Source: an uncultured Clostridium sp.
GTDB lineage: Bacteria > Bacillota > Clostridia > TANB77 > CAG-508
DNA length: 28,207 nucleotides
Assembly: GCA_900554365.1 (NCBI GenBank)
Contig: USGY01000020.1
Location: forward strand, 1-28,207
Reading direction: 5' to 3'
Shown here: positions 1 to 6,758 of the stretch, piece after piece
How positions within the stretch are numbered: the first letter of the stretch is position 1
Layout of the letters: the number at the start of each line of letters is the position of its first letter
Notes under the pieces: generated by a model
What the model saw: the letters and a program-made list of their open reading frames with translations, nothing else
Database searches by the model: none
Told to the model about the DNA's origin: nothing
Translations under genes and position numbers: made by a program

Positions 1-849
1 ACTTGTATAATGACTACTATTTTCATCTTCTTCTGAATTATATGCATTCGGTGCATATGAATAACTATCTTTATATGGTTTTGTTTCGCCATAAGTTGCT
101 GTACCATTGTTATATTTTGCTCTTGCTGCCTTTCCACCTTCTGTTAACCAATCTTCCATATCTTTTAAGTTTACACTTCTTGCTGTTACTCCCTTTGATG
201 TATTACTATATAATTCTTTACATATATCGTTTAATAAATATACTCCATTATTATATCCTAATTCTCCATTAAAATATACACCGTTATTGGTTGGATCACT
301 TATTATATCTATGCTTCCATCATCTTTTATTTTTAATATCCTCCAATTTAATGTTTCTTTAGCTATTGTTTGATCACTTCTATATCCACTTTGTGTTCCT
401 AGTAATGAATATGTTTTCCCGTCTGCTGTATCTGGGTTATACTTTATATAATCTCCTACTTTTAGTCCTGTTCTATCTTGTGGTACTCCTATATTTCCAT
501 CGCCATCTATCTTAAAATTCTTTCCGTCTACTGTTGCATTTACTGGGAATCCATTATTTGTTTTACTTGCTGTTCCTCCACGATTTTTTATTTGTTCTAT
601 TAACTTATCAGCATCTAAATCTCCCTTTTTTGAACGAGAACTTGCTGCTATTATTGATGCATTAACTTTTTCTTTTGCTGTTGCATATTCATTTTGTTTT
701 TTGGCATTCTGTGCTTGTGTTATTATTCCATTTTGTCCTGTTAGTGTTGCTATTGAAACTGCTGCTAATATTAAAAGCACAATTATTGTTATTACTAATG
801 CAATCAACGTTATACCTCTATTTTCTTTTACTTTTAAAATTTTATTCAT
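1..849 (-). CDS. Pilin-like surface protein, copy 1 (partial, runs off left edge)
   Basis: An open frame of 283 codons runs from an ATG at 849 to base 1 without a stop, so the C-terminus lies outside the window. An RBS (AAGGAGAG) precedes the start. The N-terminus has a short basic leader, a Gly at residue 12 and a hydrophobic helix (GITLIALVITIIVLLI), the layout of a type IV prepilin cleavage and methylation segment; the mature protein would have Ala where pilins normally have Glu5. The next block (LTGQNGIITQAQ) is shared with the two genes upstream on the same strand. The rest is a soluble head rich in Asn, Gly and Tyr that aligns along its length with copy 2 (980-2167), including KVGDYIKYNPD and a WRILK block. 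It is probably exported and anchored or assembled at the surface. Its function is not known; the pilin-like assignment is firm only for the N-terminal 45 residues. Confidence 0.85.
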   Translation of the reverse strand, partial: MNKILKVKENRGITLIALVITIIVLLILAAVSIATLTGQNGIITQAQNAKKQNEYATAKEKVNASIIAASSRSKKGDLDADKLIEQIKNRGGTASKTNNGFPVNATVDGKNFKIDGDGNIGVPQDRTGLKVGDYIKYNPDTADGKTYSLLGTQSGYRSDQTIAKETLNWRILKIKDDGSIDIISDPTNNGVYFNGELGYNNGVYLLNDICKELYSNTSKGVTARSVNLKDMEDWLTEGGKAARAKYNNGTATYGETKPYKDSYSYAPNAYNSEEDENSSHYTS

Positions 850-887
850 TTGTTTTTCTCTCCTTCTTTTGTTTTATTTTCATATCT

Positions 888-916
888 ATCTTATATAACT
901 TTTTACATTCTGTCAA
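888..916 (-). promoter_or_regulatory. Sigma-A promoter of pilin-like copy 1
   Basis: The minus strand reads TTGACA (916-911), a 17-base spacer and TAAGAT (893-888), about 39 bases before the start codon at 849. Copy 1 can therefore be transcribed independently of the interrupted copy 2 upstream. Confidence 0.65.
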
Positions 917-979
917 TATTAAATATTCTAATTATATTTTTTCGATATAAATAAAAAACTCATATTTTTTTATTCTATT

Positions 980-2167
980 TTACCATTCTATTGTGTGAGC
1001 ATTTTCAGGACTATCCCCTGTATTTGCATTTATTTTAACATCAGGTCCTAGAGAAACTACGGCACGAATATGATAAGCATGCCAAATATCAATATTATTA
1101 GAAAAAAACATGTTGTAACCACCAGTATAACTGCCTGCAGAACGCAATCCAAAATATGCATTGTCCAAATTTAAAAATGCAAAATGTGCAACAATCCAAT
1201 AAGAGTTTGAATTATTTAATACCTTGGCTGTATCTCCATAATTTTCTGCATTTATAAGAATATAATAAATTGTTTGTTTTACATTTAAGGTCCCCAATTT
1301 TTTATATGTTGCCGTTGTTGGACTTATATAATGATTATTATTTTCATCTTCTTCTGGATTATATGCATCTGGTGCATATGAATAATTATCTGTATACTTT
1401 TTAGATTCTCAGTATTGTATTTCGTCATGGATATATGCATTTCTTGCTGCCACTCCTACATCTGTTAGACAATCTTCCATATTTTTTAAGTTTATACTTC
1501 TTGCTATTACTCCCTTTGATGTATTGCTATATAATTCTTTACATATATCATTTAATAAATATACTCCATTATTATATCCTAATGATCCCTTAAAATATAC
1601 ATCTTTATAAGTTGGATCACTTATTATATCTATACTTCCATCACCCTTTATTTTTAATATTCTCCAATTCAAATTTTCTTTATTTATTGTTTGATCACTA
1701 TCATAACCACTTTGTGCTCATAGTAATGAATATGTTTTTCCGTCTACCATGTCTGGGTTATAATTTATATAGTCTCCTACTTTTAGTCCTGGTCTTTCCT
1801 TTTTTATTCCTTCATTTCCTTCTTTGTCAATATAAAAAATTTTTCCATCTACCGTTGCATCTACGGGAAATCCATTATTTGTTTTACTTGCCGTTCCTCC
1901 ATAATTATTTGTAATTTCTGCTATTAGCATATCTGCATCTAATGCTCCTGTTTCTGATTGTGATCTTGTTGCCATTATTGCCAATTTTACTTTTTCTTCA
2001 GCTGATTTTAATTCTGATGTTGTTTTTGAATTTTGAGCTTGTGTTAATATTCCATTTTGTCCTGTTAAGATTGCAATACTTACTCCTGTAAGTATTAATA
2101 ATACTATTATTGTTATTACAAGTGCAATCAGTGTTATTCCTTTCATATTTTTATTTTTATTACTCAT
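980..2167 (-). pseudogene. Pilin-like protein copy 2, interrupted by two in-frame TGA codons
   Basis: One reading frame runs from ATG 2167 to TAA 982-980, about 395 codons, broken only by TGA at 1720-1718 and TGA at 1411-1409. No frameshift is needed: the three open pieces are in phase. Residues 1-149 match copy 1 (Gly10, GITLIALVITIIVLLI, GGTASKTNNGFPV, GLKVGDYI). Both TGA codons align with glycine codons of copy 1 (SLLG and TYGE). A Trp of copy 1 (EDWL) is Cys here (EDCL), which favours decay. The last 110 residues (YWIVAHF, AYFGLRSAG, IRAVVSLGPDVKI) resemble the compact C-terminal ligand-binding-like domain common in pilin-headed proteins of gut Clostridia. With standard decoding, only a 149-residue stem fragment would be made. 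Readthrough, a silent donor cassette or simple decay all remain possible. Confidence 0.75.
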
Positions 2168-2216
2168 TTGCTTACCTCACTTATAATATTTTTTAATCAA
2201 AATATGTAATATAATA

Positions 2217-3314
2217 CTACTTTAAGAATAAAGTAGAACGGAACCCACAAGTTTTATTAGTAACATAAGAATTATAATCCCAACGATAACCAGCTGGCTT
2301 AACATATGTATCACAATCTCCGCCACGAACCACCTCTGCCTCAGTTGTATTTGGATTTAACTCTGTAGTAAATTCTACTACATTTCCTCCCATATCATAT
2401 ATATTGGCAAAATTTGTTGTTAATCCTGTATTCAACCTTAAAGATTCATTAGCTTTTTTTATTACTTTTCCATTTTTATCTTTTACTTCTTTATCATACC
2501 AGTTTCCATTAAAATTATCCATTGATGTCCCATAACTTGTTGCTGTACTGTGTGTTTCTATAAAATTTATTGCTGTATCCCAAGCATAACTTGAGCATAA
2601 GTATGAATTTGCACTTGTTCCTGCATCTATTCCTTTTGCTTGTTTATATGCTTCGCTCCATTTTATATTGGCATATGGCTCTTGGTTAGCTTTTATTACT
2701 GCATTGTTGTTTTCTTTTCCAACTTCGTATCTTCCTATATAATATCCACCATTATTTTTCACACTGTTAATTTCACTTTTTACTTGTTCAAATATTTCAT
2801 TTAAAACAGAAGATGTTATTCCATTATAAATTTCTTCATCTGATGGAGTTACTTCTGGCAATGTTATTTCATCTCTTATTGCTTTTGTACCATGGTCTTC
2901 TTCTACTCCCCATGCAGTCTCTTCTCTTTTATAGGTATCTTTTGTGCATGGTATCCATACATACTCATTTCCGTTTGAGCCAATTATTACTAGCCCTTTG
3001 CTTACAAGATTTTCTCCTTCTACATTTGATACTGCAAACCCTGCTGGAATTTTAGCTGTATTACCTTCTGAATCTGTGTAACTGTAAGCTTCTAAATGTG
3101 TACTTGCTTCTGCTTGTGCTAGTTGCCTTTTTTCATTTTCGGCAGATTCCTCTGTCGCTTGTTTTGCTTTTTGAGCTTGTGTTAATATTCCATTTTGTCC
3201 TGTTAGCATTGCAATACTTACTCCTGCAAATATTAGTAATACTATTATTGTTATTACAAGCGCAATTAGAGTTATTCCTTTAATATAATTCTCTCTTGTT
3301 TGATTTTTAATCAT
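2217..3314 (-). CDS. Pilin-like protein with formylglycine-generating-enzyme-like (C-type-lectin-type) head
   Basis: This is a 365-residue protein ending in TAG, with an RBS (GAAAGGAAG) before ATG 3314. The leader is cut after Gly13 in the prepilin pattern, followed by ITLIALVITIIVLLIFAGV; mature position 5 is Ala, not Glu. A short coiled region rich in Gln, Glu and Lys follows (residues 45-75). The C-terminal 200 residues carry the signposts of the SUMF1/FGE-sulfatase fold: YIGRYEVG, WSEAYKQAKG, a Tyr-Leu-Cys-Ser-Ser-Tyr-Ala-Trp stretch, NIYDMGGNVVEFTTE, VVRGG and a terminal CGFR. This fold is used as a binding scaffold in many bacterial surface proteins and in targets of diversity-generating retroelements, so a displayed adhesin-like head is more likely than an enzyme. 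It is the first and the only clearly intact gene of the three-copy cluster, and lies 49 bases ahead of copy 2. Confidence 0.85.
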   Translation of the reverse strand: MIKNQTRENYIKGITLIALVITIIVLLIFAGVSIAMLTGQNGILTQAQKAKQATEESAENEKRQLAQAEASTHLEAYSYTDSEGNTAKIPAGFAVSNVEGENLVSKGLVIIGSNGNEYVWIPCTKDTYKREETAWGVEEDHGTKAIRDEITLPEVTPSDEEIYNGITSSVLNEIFEQVKSEINSVKNNGGYYIGRYEVGKENNNAVIKANQEPYANIKWSEAYKQAKGIDAGTSANSYLCSSYAWDTAINFIETHSTATSYGTSMDNFNGNWYDKEVKDKNGKVIKKANESLRLNTGLTTNFANIYDMGGNVVEFTTELNPNTTEAEVVRGGDCDTYVKPAGYRWDYNSYVTNKTCGFRSTLFLK

Positions 3315-3358
3315 GTTTTCTTCCTTTCATATGTATTTTAAGCTTTTTTCACGTGCAG

Positions 3359-3406
3359 AAAAAGACAGAAACAAGAACCTAATATATAGGCTCTATTTCT
3401 GTCTTT
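3359..3406 (-). terminator. Terminator-like hairpin between dfrA and the pilin-like cluster
   Basis: Eleven-base arms AAAGACAGAAA (3361-3371) and TTTCTGTCTTT (3396-3406) pair perfectly, with further partial pairing inside. On the minus strand the hairpin runs straight into TTTTT. It would end thyA-dfrA transcription. It also lies only about 45 bases before the pilin-like start at 3314, so if that gene is read from further upstream the hairpin would act as an attenuator. Confidence 0.65.
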
Positions 3407-3479
3407 GTTATATTATATTCAATTTTCTTTAGTAGACATAATTTCACTGTACAAGCTACATTTAATAAACTAACTTTAG

Positions 3480-3554
3480 TTAGTAAATGTCTTGTGTGTG
3501 TGTGTGTGTGTGTGTGTGTACAGCCTCAAGGCTTCTAGCGTCTACTATTTTCAT
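3480..3554 (-). CDS. Short ORF (24 aa) containing a (CA)n repeat, possible leader peptide
   Basis: A strong RBS (GAGGAGAAGG) lies about 5 bases before ATG 3554. The frame reads MKIVDARSLEAV, then four His-Thr pairs from the repeat, then QDIY and TAA at 3482-3480. Losing one dinucleotide unit (or gaining two) would move translation into another frame that stays open to a TAG at about 3389, giving a product of roughly 57 residues. I do not recognise the peptide. The start signal is good, but such a short ORF may be non-functional; coding status is uncertain. Confidence 0.35.
   Translation of the reverse strand: MKIVDARSLEAVHTHTHTHTQDIY
3493..3519. repeat. (TG)13 dinucleotide microsatellite
   Basis: Thirteen uninterrupted TG units followed by a T lie in the 285-base gap between dfrA and the pilin-like cluster. 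Repeats of this type change length by slipped-strand mispairing. Around it are a palindrome-rich block (ACTAAC...GTTAGT near 3470-3484), a small GCCT/AGGC hairpin (3524-3531) and a 7-base inverted pair AGTAGAC (3431-3437) and GTCTACT (3540-3546), so the transcribed leader is likely to be structured. No known riboswitch was recognised. Confidence 0.9.
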
Positions 3555-3599
3555 TTTTACCTTCTCCTCTTTTGTTTTAATATTATCAATACAAAATAT

Positions 3600-4088
3600 T
3601 TATATTCTCTCATATTCTACAAAATCATAATCTAAATTATTTTGTTCATTTTTTATGCCATGAACTCTACTTGTTTCTTTCCAAATTTCATGATCTATTG
3701 TTGGGAAAAATGCATCTCCTTCAAAATCTTTAGCTATTTCTGTTACATACATTTTCTTTACATATGGCATTAAGAAATTATAAATCATTGCTCCACCTAT
3801 TACAAAGGCTTCTTCTTTTCCTTCTATTAAATCTTGAATTTCTAATAAAGAGTGTACAACTTGTACATTTTCTTCGTGTACTCTAAAATCAGGATTTTGA
3901 CTAAATATTATATGTTTTCTATCTGGCAATGCCTTTCCTAAAGATTCATATGTTTTTCTTCCCATTATTATTGTATGTCCTGTTGTTAATTCTCTAAAGT
4001 GTTTTAGGTCTTCTGGTAAATTCCATATTATTTGATTATTTTTTCCTATTATATTATTTTTTGCTTTTGCAACTATTATACTTAACAT
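3600..4088 (-). CDS. dfrA: Dihydrofolate reductase
   Basis: The 162-residue protein reduces dihydrofolate to tetrahydrofolate with NADPH, in the cytoplasm. Visible family marks are the N-terminal LSIIVAKAKNNIIGKNN strand and loop, the IIWNLPEDLKHF segment holding the substrate-binding Trp and the acidic residue, IIMGRKTYESLGKALPDRK (NADPH-binding), and FVIGGAMIYN. Length is normal for a chromosomal DHFR. It starts 32 bases after thyA with its own RBS (AAAGGAGAAA), so the two form an operon: ThyA produces dihydrofolate, which DHFR recycles. Nothing suggests a transferred trimethoprim-resistance variant. The symbol could equally be folA. Confidence 0.95.
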   Translation of the reverse strand: MLSIIVAKAKNNIIGKNNQIIWNLPEDLKHFRELTTGHTIIMGRKTYESLGKALPDRKHIIFSQNPDFRVHEENVQVVHSLLEIQDLIEGKEEAFVIGGAMIYNFLMPYVKKMYVTEIAKDFEGDAFFPTIDHEIWKETSRVHGIKNEQNNLDYDFVEYERI

Positions 4089-4120
4089 TTCTATTTCTCC
4101 TTTTCTTTGTGCAGTTTTTA

Positions 4121-4978
4121 TTATTCTGCTACTGGTATTTTTCCTATTTTTACTTCTTTGTTATAATCATAATTTTGTATTTCAAAATCTTCTACTTTAA
4201 ATTTATAAAAATCTTTTGTTGGATTTTTTATTATTAGTTTTGGACTTACATCCATGGCTTCCGCTTCTAATAATTTTTTAACTAGAGGAATATGTCTATC
4301 ATATATATGACAATCCCCTATATTGTGTGTTAATGTTCCTACTTCTAGTCCTGATACTTGTGCAAACATATATTGTAATGCTGCATATTGCATTACATTC
4401 CATCCATTTGCTGTTAACATATCTTGCGAACGTTGATTTAATATTAAATGTAATTTTCCCTCTTTTACTAACCATTGCGTTCCATAAGCACATGGCTCTA
4501 AGTTCATTTCTTTTAGGTCCTGATGATTAAAAATATTTGTTATAATTCTTCTACTTGATGGATCATTTTTTAATAAATATAATACATAATCTACTTGATC
4601 CATTTCTTTTATGCCTTCTTTAGTTTTAAATTGATACTTTTTCCCTAATTGATATCCATATGCTTTACCTATTGTACCATTTTCGTCTATCCATTGGTCC
4701 CATATATGTGAATTTAGGTCTTTTACATTGTTGGATTTTTTTTGCCATATCCACAATATTTCATCTATTGCTTTTTTTATTGTGTTTGTATTGTTTCTTA
4801 GTGTTATCATTGGAAATTCTTTTCCAACATCATATTTATTACTAACTCCCACAATTGATATGTAATTTGCTTCTGTACCATCTTTCCATTTTGTTCTTAC
4901 ATTTGTACCTTTGGATGAATATCCATTTTTTATTATTTCTTTACATGTTTCTATAAAATTTTTATCCGCTTGTGTCAT
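4121..4978 (-). CDS. thyA: Thymidylate synthase (ThyA)
   Basis: The 285-residue enzyme methylates dUMP to dTMP using methylene-tetrahydrofolate. The start is placed at ATG 4978 because GGAGAGG lies 9 bases before it; an upstream TTG at 4996 overlaps that RBS and is unlikely. Motifs in order: SRRIITNIFN (phosphate-binding arginines), EPCAYGTQW with catalytic Cys163, LNQRSQDM, GWNVMQYA and HIYDRHIPLV. These are the complete thymidylate synthase signatures. It is first in the thyA-dfrA operon and has a clear promoter 40-65 bases upstream. The flavin-dependent ThyX is not in the window. Confidence 0.97.
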   Translation of the reverse strand: MTQADKNFIETCKEIIKNGYSSKGTNVRTKWKDGTEANYISIVGVSNKYDVGKEFPMITLRNNTNTIKKAIDEILWIWQKKSNNVKDLNSHIWDQWIDENGTIGKAYGYQLGKKYQFKTKEGIKEMDQVDYVLYLLKNDPSSRRIITNIFNHQDLKEMNLEPCAYGTQWLVKEGKLHLILNQRSQDMLTANGWNVMQYAALQYMFAQVSGLEVGTLTHNIGDCHIYDRHIPLVKKLLEAEAMDVSPKLIIKNPTKDFYKFKVEDFEIQNYDYNKEVKIGKIPVAE

Positions 4979-5015
4979 TTTTGTTTTCCTCTCCAACTAG
5001 TTTTTGACCATGTAC

Positions 5016-5044
5016 AATATATCATAAATACTTTTTATGTACAA
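5016..5044 (-). promoter_or_regulatory. Promoter of thyA-dfrA with direct repeats
   Basis: On the minus strand TTGTAC (5044-5039), a 17-base spacer and TATATT (5021-5016) form a sigma-A promoter. The 8-mer TTGTACAT occurs twice, once over the -35 and once starting at the end of the -10 (about 5017-5010), 27 bases apart. A dimeric regulator site is conceivable but unproven. Confidence 0.55.
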
Positions 5045-5048
5045 GTTT

Positions 5049-5954
5049 TTACCACCACTTTGGTACATATTCTTCTTCATGTTCTCCAAGTTCTTGAATA
5101 AAGCCATTTTCAAAGCCTAGTTCATCTATATAGTTTTCTATCTTTTTCCATTCTTTTGGTGTTAGTTTTCTGCTTATTTCTTTATATTCTTCGGTTTTGG
5201 CTTTATATGTTGGAAAATATTGTGCCATTATACTTACATAAGTTTCTTTGTTTAAATTTTCTTTCATCCATTTTATTATTTTTTTACTATTTTCAATATT
5301 GTTTGGTAATACTAAATGTCTTACAATTATTCCTTTTGTCATCACTCCATTTTCGTCAAATTGAGTTTTTCCTACTTGCCTTTCCATTTCTTTTATTGCT
5401 ATTGTTGCTGTTTCAAAATAATTTTCTATTTTAGAATATTTCTTTCCTATATCATTTTCTGCATATTTTAAATCTGGCAAATATATATCTATATAACCTT
5501 CTAATTGTTTTATTGTTTCAATGTTCTCATATCCATTTGTATTATAAACAATAGGCAATTTTAGTCCTTGACTTTTTGCTATTTTTAATGCTTCTATTAT
5601 TTGAGGTACATAACTAGTTGGTGTTACTAAATTAATGTTTTCAACACCCTTTTCTTGTTGTTTTAAGAAAATATTGGATAATTCTTCTATTGTTATTTCT
5701 TTGCCTTTTCCTTGCTGACTTATTTCATAATTTTGACAATATACACAATTTAAATTGCAATTAGAAAAAAAGACTGTTCCTGAGCCTTTTTTTCCACTTA
5801 TACATGGTTCTTCAAAATTATGTGTTGAATATAAGCCTATTTTTATTTTGTCTGTTGCTTTGCATCTCCCTATTTGATTGTTATTTCTATTTATTTTACA
5901 TTTATGAGGACATATTTCACATTTTTCTAATTCTGCTAATATATTTTTTTCCAT
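5049..5954 (-). CDS. Radical SAM protein of the PflX type (pyruvate formate-lyase activase-like)
   Basis: This 301-residue protein carries the radical SAM cluster motif CNLNCVYC (Cys66, Cys70, Cys73; CxxxCxxC), which binds a 4Fe-4S cluster and S-adenosylmethionine. A second N-terminal cysteine set (Cys12, Cys15, Cys19, Cys31 in CEICPHKC and GRC) is typical of the COG1313 PflX group and could hold an auxiliary metal centre. The downstream strands VTPTSYVPQI, YNTNGYEN and DIYLPDLKY fit the TIM-barrel core. The substrate of this group is not established, and a glycyl-radical activase role is only suggested by homology. Its ATG shares one base with the stop of the frameshifted upstream gene (TAATG), so the pair is translationally coupled. 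Confidence 0.85.
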   Translation of the reverse strand: MEKNILAELEKCEICPHKCKINRNNNQIGRCKATDKIKIGLYSTHNFEEPCISGKKGSGTVFFSNCNLNCVYCQNYEISQQGKGKEITIEELSNIFLKQQEKGVENINLVTPTSYVPQIIEALKIAKSQGLKLPIVYNTNGYENIETIKQLEGYIDIYLPDLKYAENDIGKKYSKIENYFETATIAIKEMERQVGKTQFDENGVMTKGIIVRHLVLPNNIENSKKIIKWMKENLNKETYVSIMAQYFPTYKAKTEEYKEISRKLTPKEWKKIENYIDELGFENGFIQELGEHEEEYVPKWW

Positions 5955-6617
5955 TATTTTTCGACCTTCTGCACAATTAAATTATTATCTTCTTTTTTTA
6001 GTGTTACATTTTTCTTTGTAAATCTATCTTTATGATTTTTTACCATTTCTTGTATTTCTGTGTTGTTGTTACTATTTCCTATTGTTCCTATTACTTCTTC
6101 ATTTGTATTTTTTATCGCTATATTGTTTTCATTTGTATAATCTACTAAATATTCTAGTATTTCTACTTTATAGCTATCTTTTGTTTTAGTTATTTCATTA
6201 ATTAAAAATGTATCTTGCTTTTGATCTAATTCAACTTCTGTTGCTTCGTATTTTCCGTGAATCTTGATTAAATGAAAAACTGCTGTTTCCTTCTTTAGGA
6301 AAATCTTTGGTGAATTCTTTTCCAAAGATTTCTTTTGCTTTTTCATTTATTTCGTCATATGTAACTTCATAATTTTCAAGGTTGTTTTTTACGACTTCCC
6401 ATATCCATTTGTCATTTGCTTGATTTATATCATTAAATTCTGGTAAAGCATCTCCTGTTACTTCTTTCCATAAATACACCTTTGAAATTGTATTTTGTAT
6501 TTGTGTTACTTCTGTTGCACTTATTTTGTTATTTGTTTTTACTTTTACATTTTTATACGCTAGCATACCTACAAAAATAACTACTAAAATTCCTATAGTT
6601 ATAAGCAATTTTCGCAT
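5954..6617 (-). pseudogene. Membrane-anchored protein of unknown function, frameshifted
   Basis: Two overlapping frames make one protein of about 220 residues. The first runs from ATG 6617 (RBS GGAGG, somewhat long spacing) with an N-terminal membrane anchor (KLLITIGILVVIFVGMLAY) and WKEVTGDALPEFNDINQAN. It leaves the coding frame near 6275-6295 and stops at TGA 6233-6231. The second resumes with FHLIKIHGKYEATEVELDQ and continues to TAA 5956-5954. The total length is one base over a multiple of three, so a single inserted base explains it, either in GAAGG or in a run of five T (minus strand). I do not recognise the family; the protein would be a single-pass extracytoplasmic one. The good promoter and the coupling to the radical SAM gene argue that the break is recent or a sequence error. 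Confidence 0.65.
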
Positions 6618-6657
6618 ATTCGTGCTTTCCTCCATACTTTTACATCCCACTGCTATA

Positions 6658-6686
6658 ATTCTAGCATACCATTTTTTAGCTTTCAA
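6658..6686 (-). promoter_or_regulatory. Promoter of the frameshifted gene and radical SAM gene
   Basis: The minus strand has TTGAAA (6686-6681), a 17-base spacer and TAGAAT (6663-6658), about 40 bases before ATG 6617. It lies just after the clpX terminator. Confidence 0.55.
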
Positions 6687-6714
6687 TATTTCTATAAATT
6701 ATTTTCAAATTTTT

Positions 6715-6750
6715 TTAATGAAAATAGAGACCACAATTAATGTAGTCTCT
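6715..6750 (-). terminator. Terminator after clpX
   Basis: On the minus strand AGAGAC (6750-6745) pairs with GTCTCT (6731-6726), with extra pairing inside (TAC/GTG). It is followed by ATTTTCATT. It starts 9 bases after the clpX stop. Confidence 0.7.
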
Positions 6751-6758
6751 AAATATTA

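Noticed and set aside
3..950. Leucine- and tyrosine-rich open frames on the plus strand over the pilin-like genes (and similar ones over tig, clpX and ftsH)
   Set aside because: They are antisense shadows of AT-rich coding genes, lack RBS, and have no recognisable domains.
980..2167. General reassignment of TGA to glycine (as in some Patescibacteria) or tryptophan
   Set aside because: Conserved genes here use GGN for Gly and TGG for Trp and are full length with standard decoding, and the visible tRNA-Gly has anticodon TCC. At most a local effect remains possible.
3431..3554. c-di-GMP riboswitch upstream of the pilin-like gene
   Set aside because: A GACGC...AGCC...GGC stretch is loosely similar to the class I core, but the conserved GCACAGGGCAAACC part and the tetraloop receptor are missing, and the stretch reads as a short ORF.
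3480..3554. Classical histidine or threonine attenuator
   Set aside because: The His-Thr run is a by-product of the CA repeat, and the downstream gene is a surface protein, not an amino acid biosynthetic gene.
4979..4996. Upstream TTG start of thyA, and similar TTG/GTG extensions of tig, rpmB, rsgA, nth and femX
   Set aside because: The extensions overlap or precede the RBS; the downstream ATG has proper spacing and gives family-length proteins.
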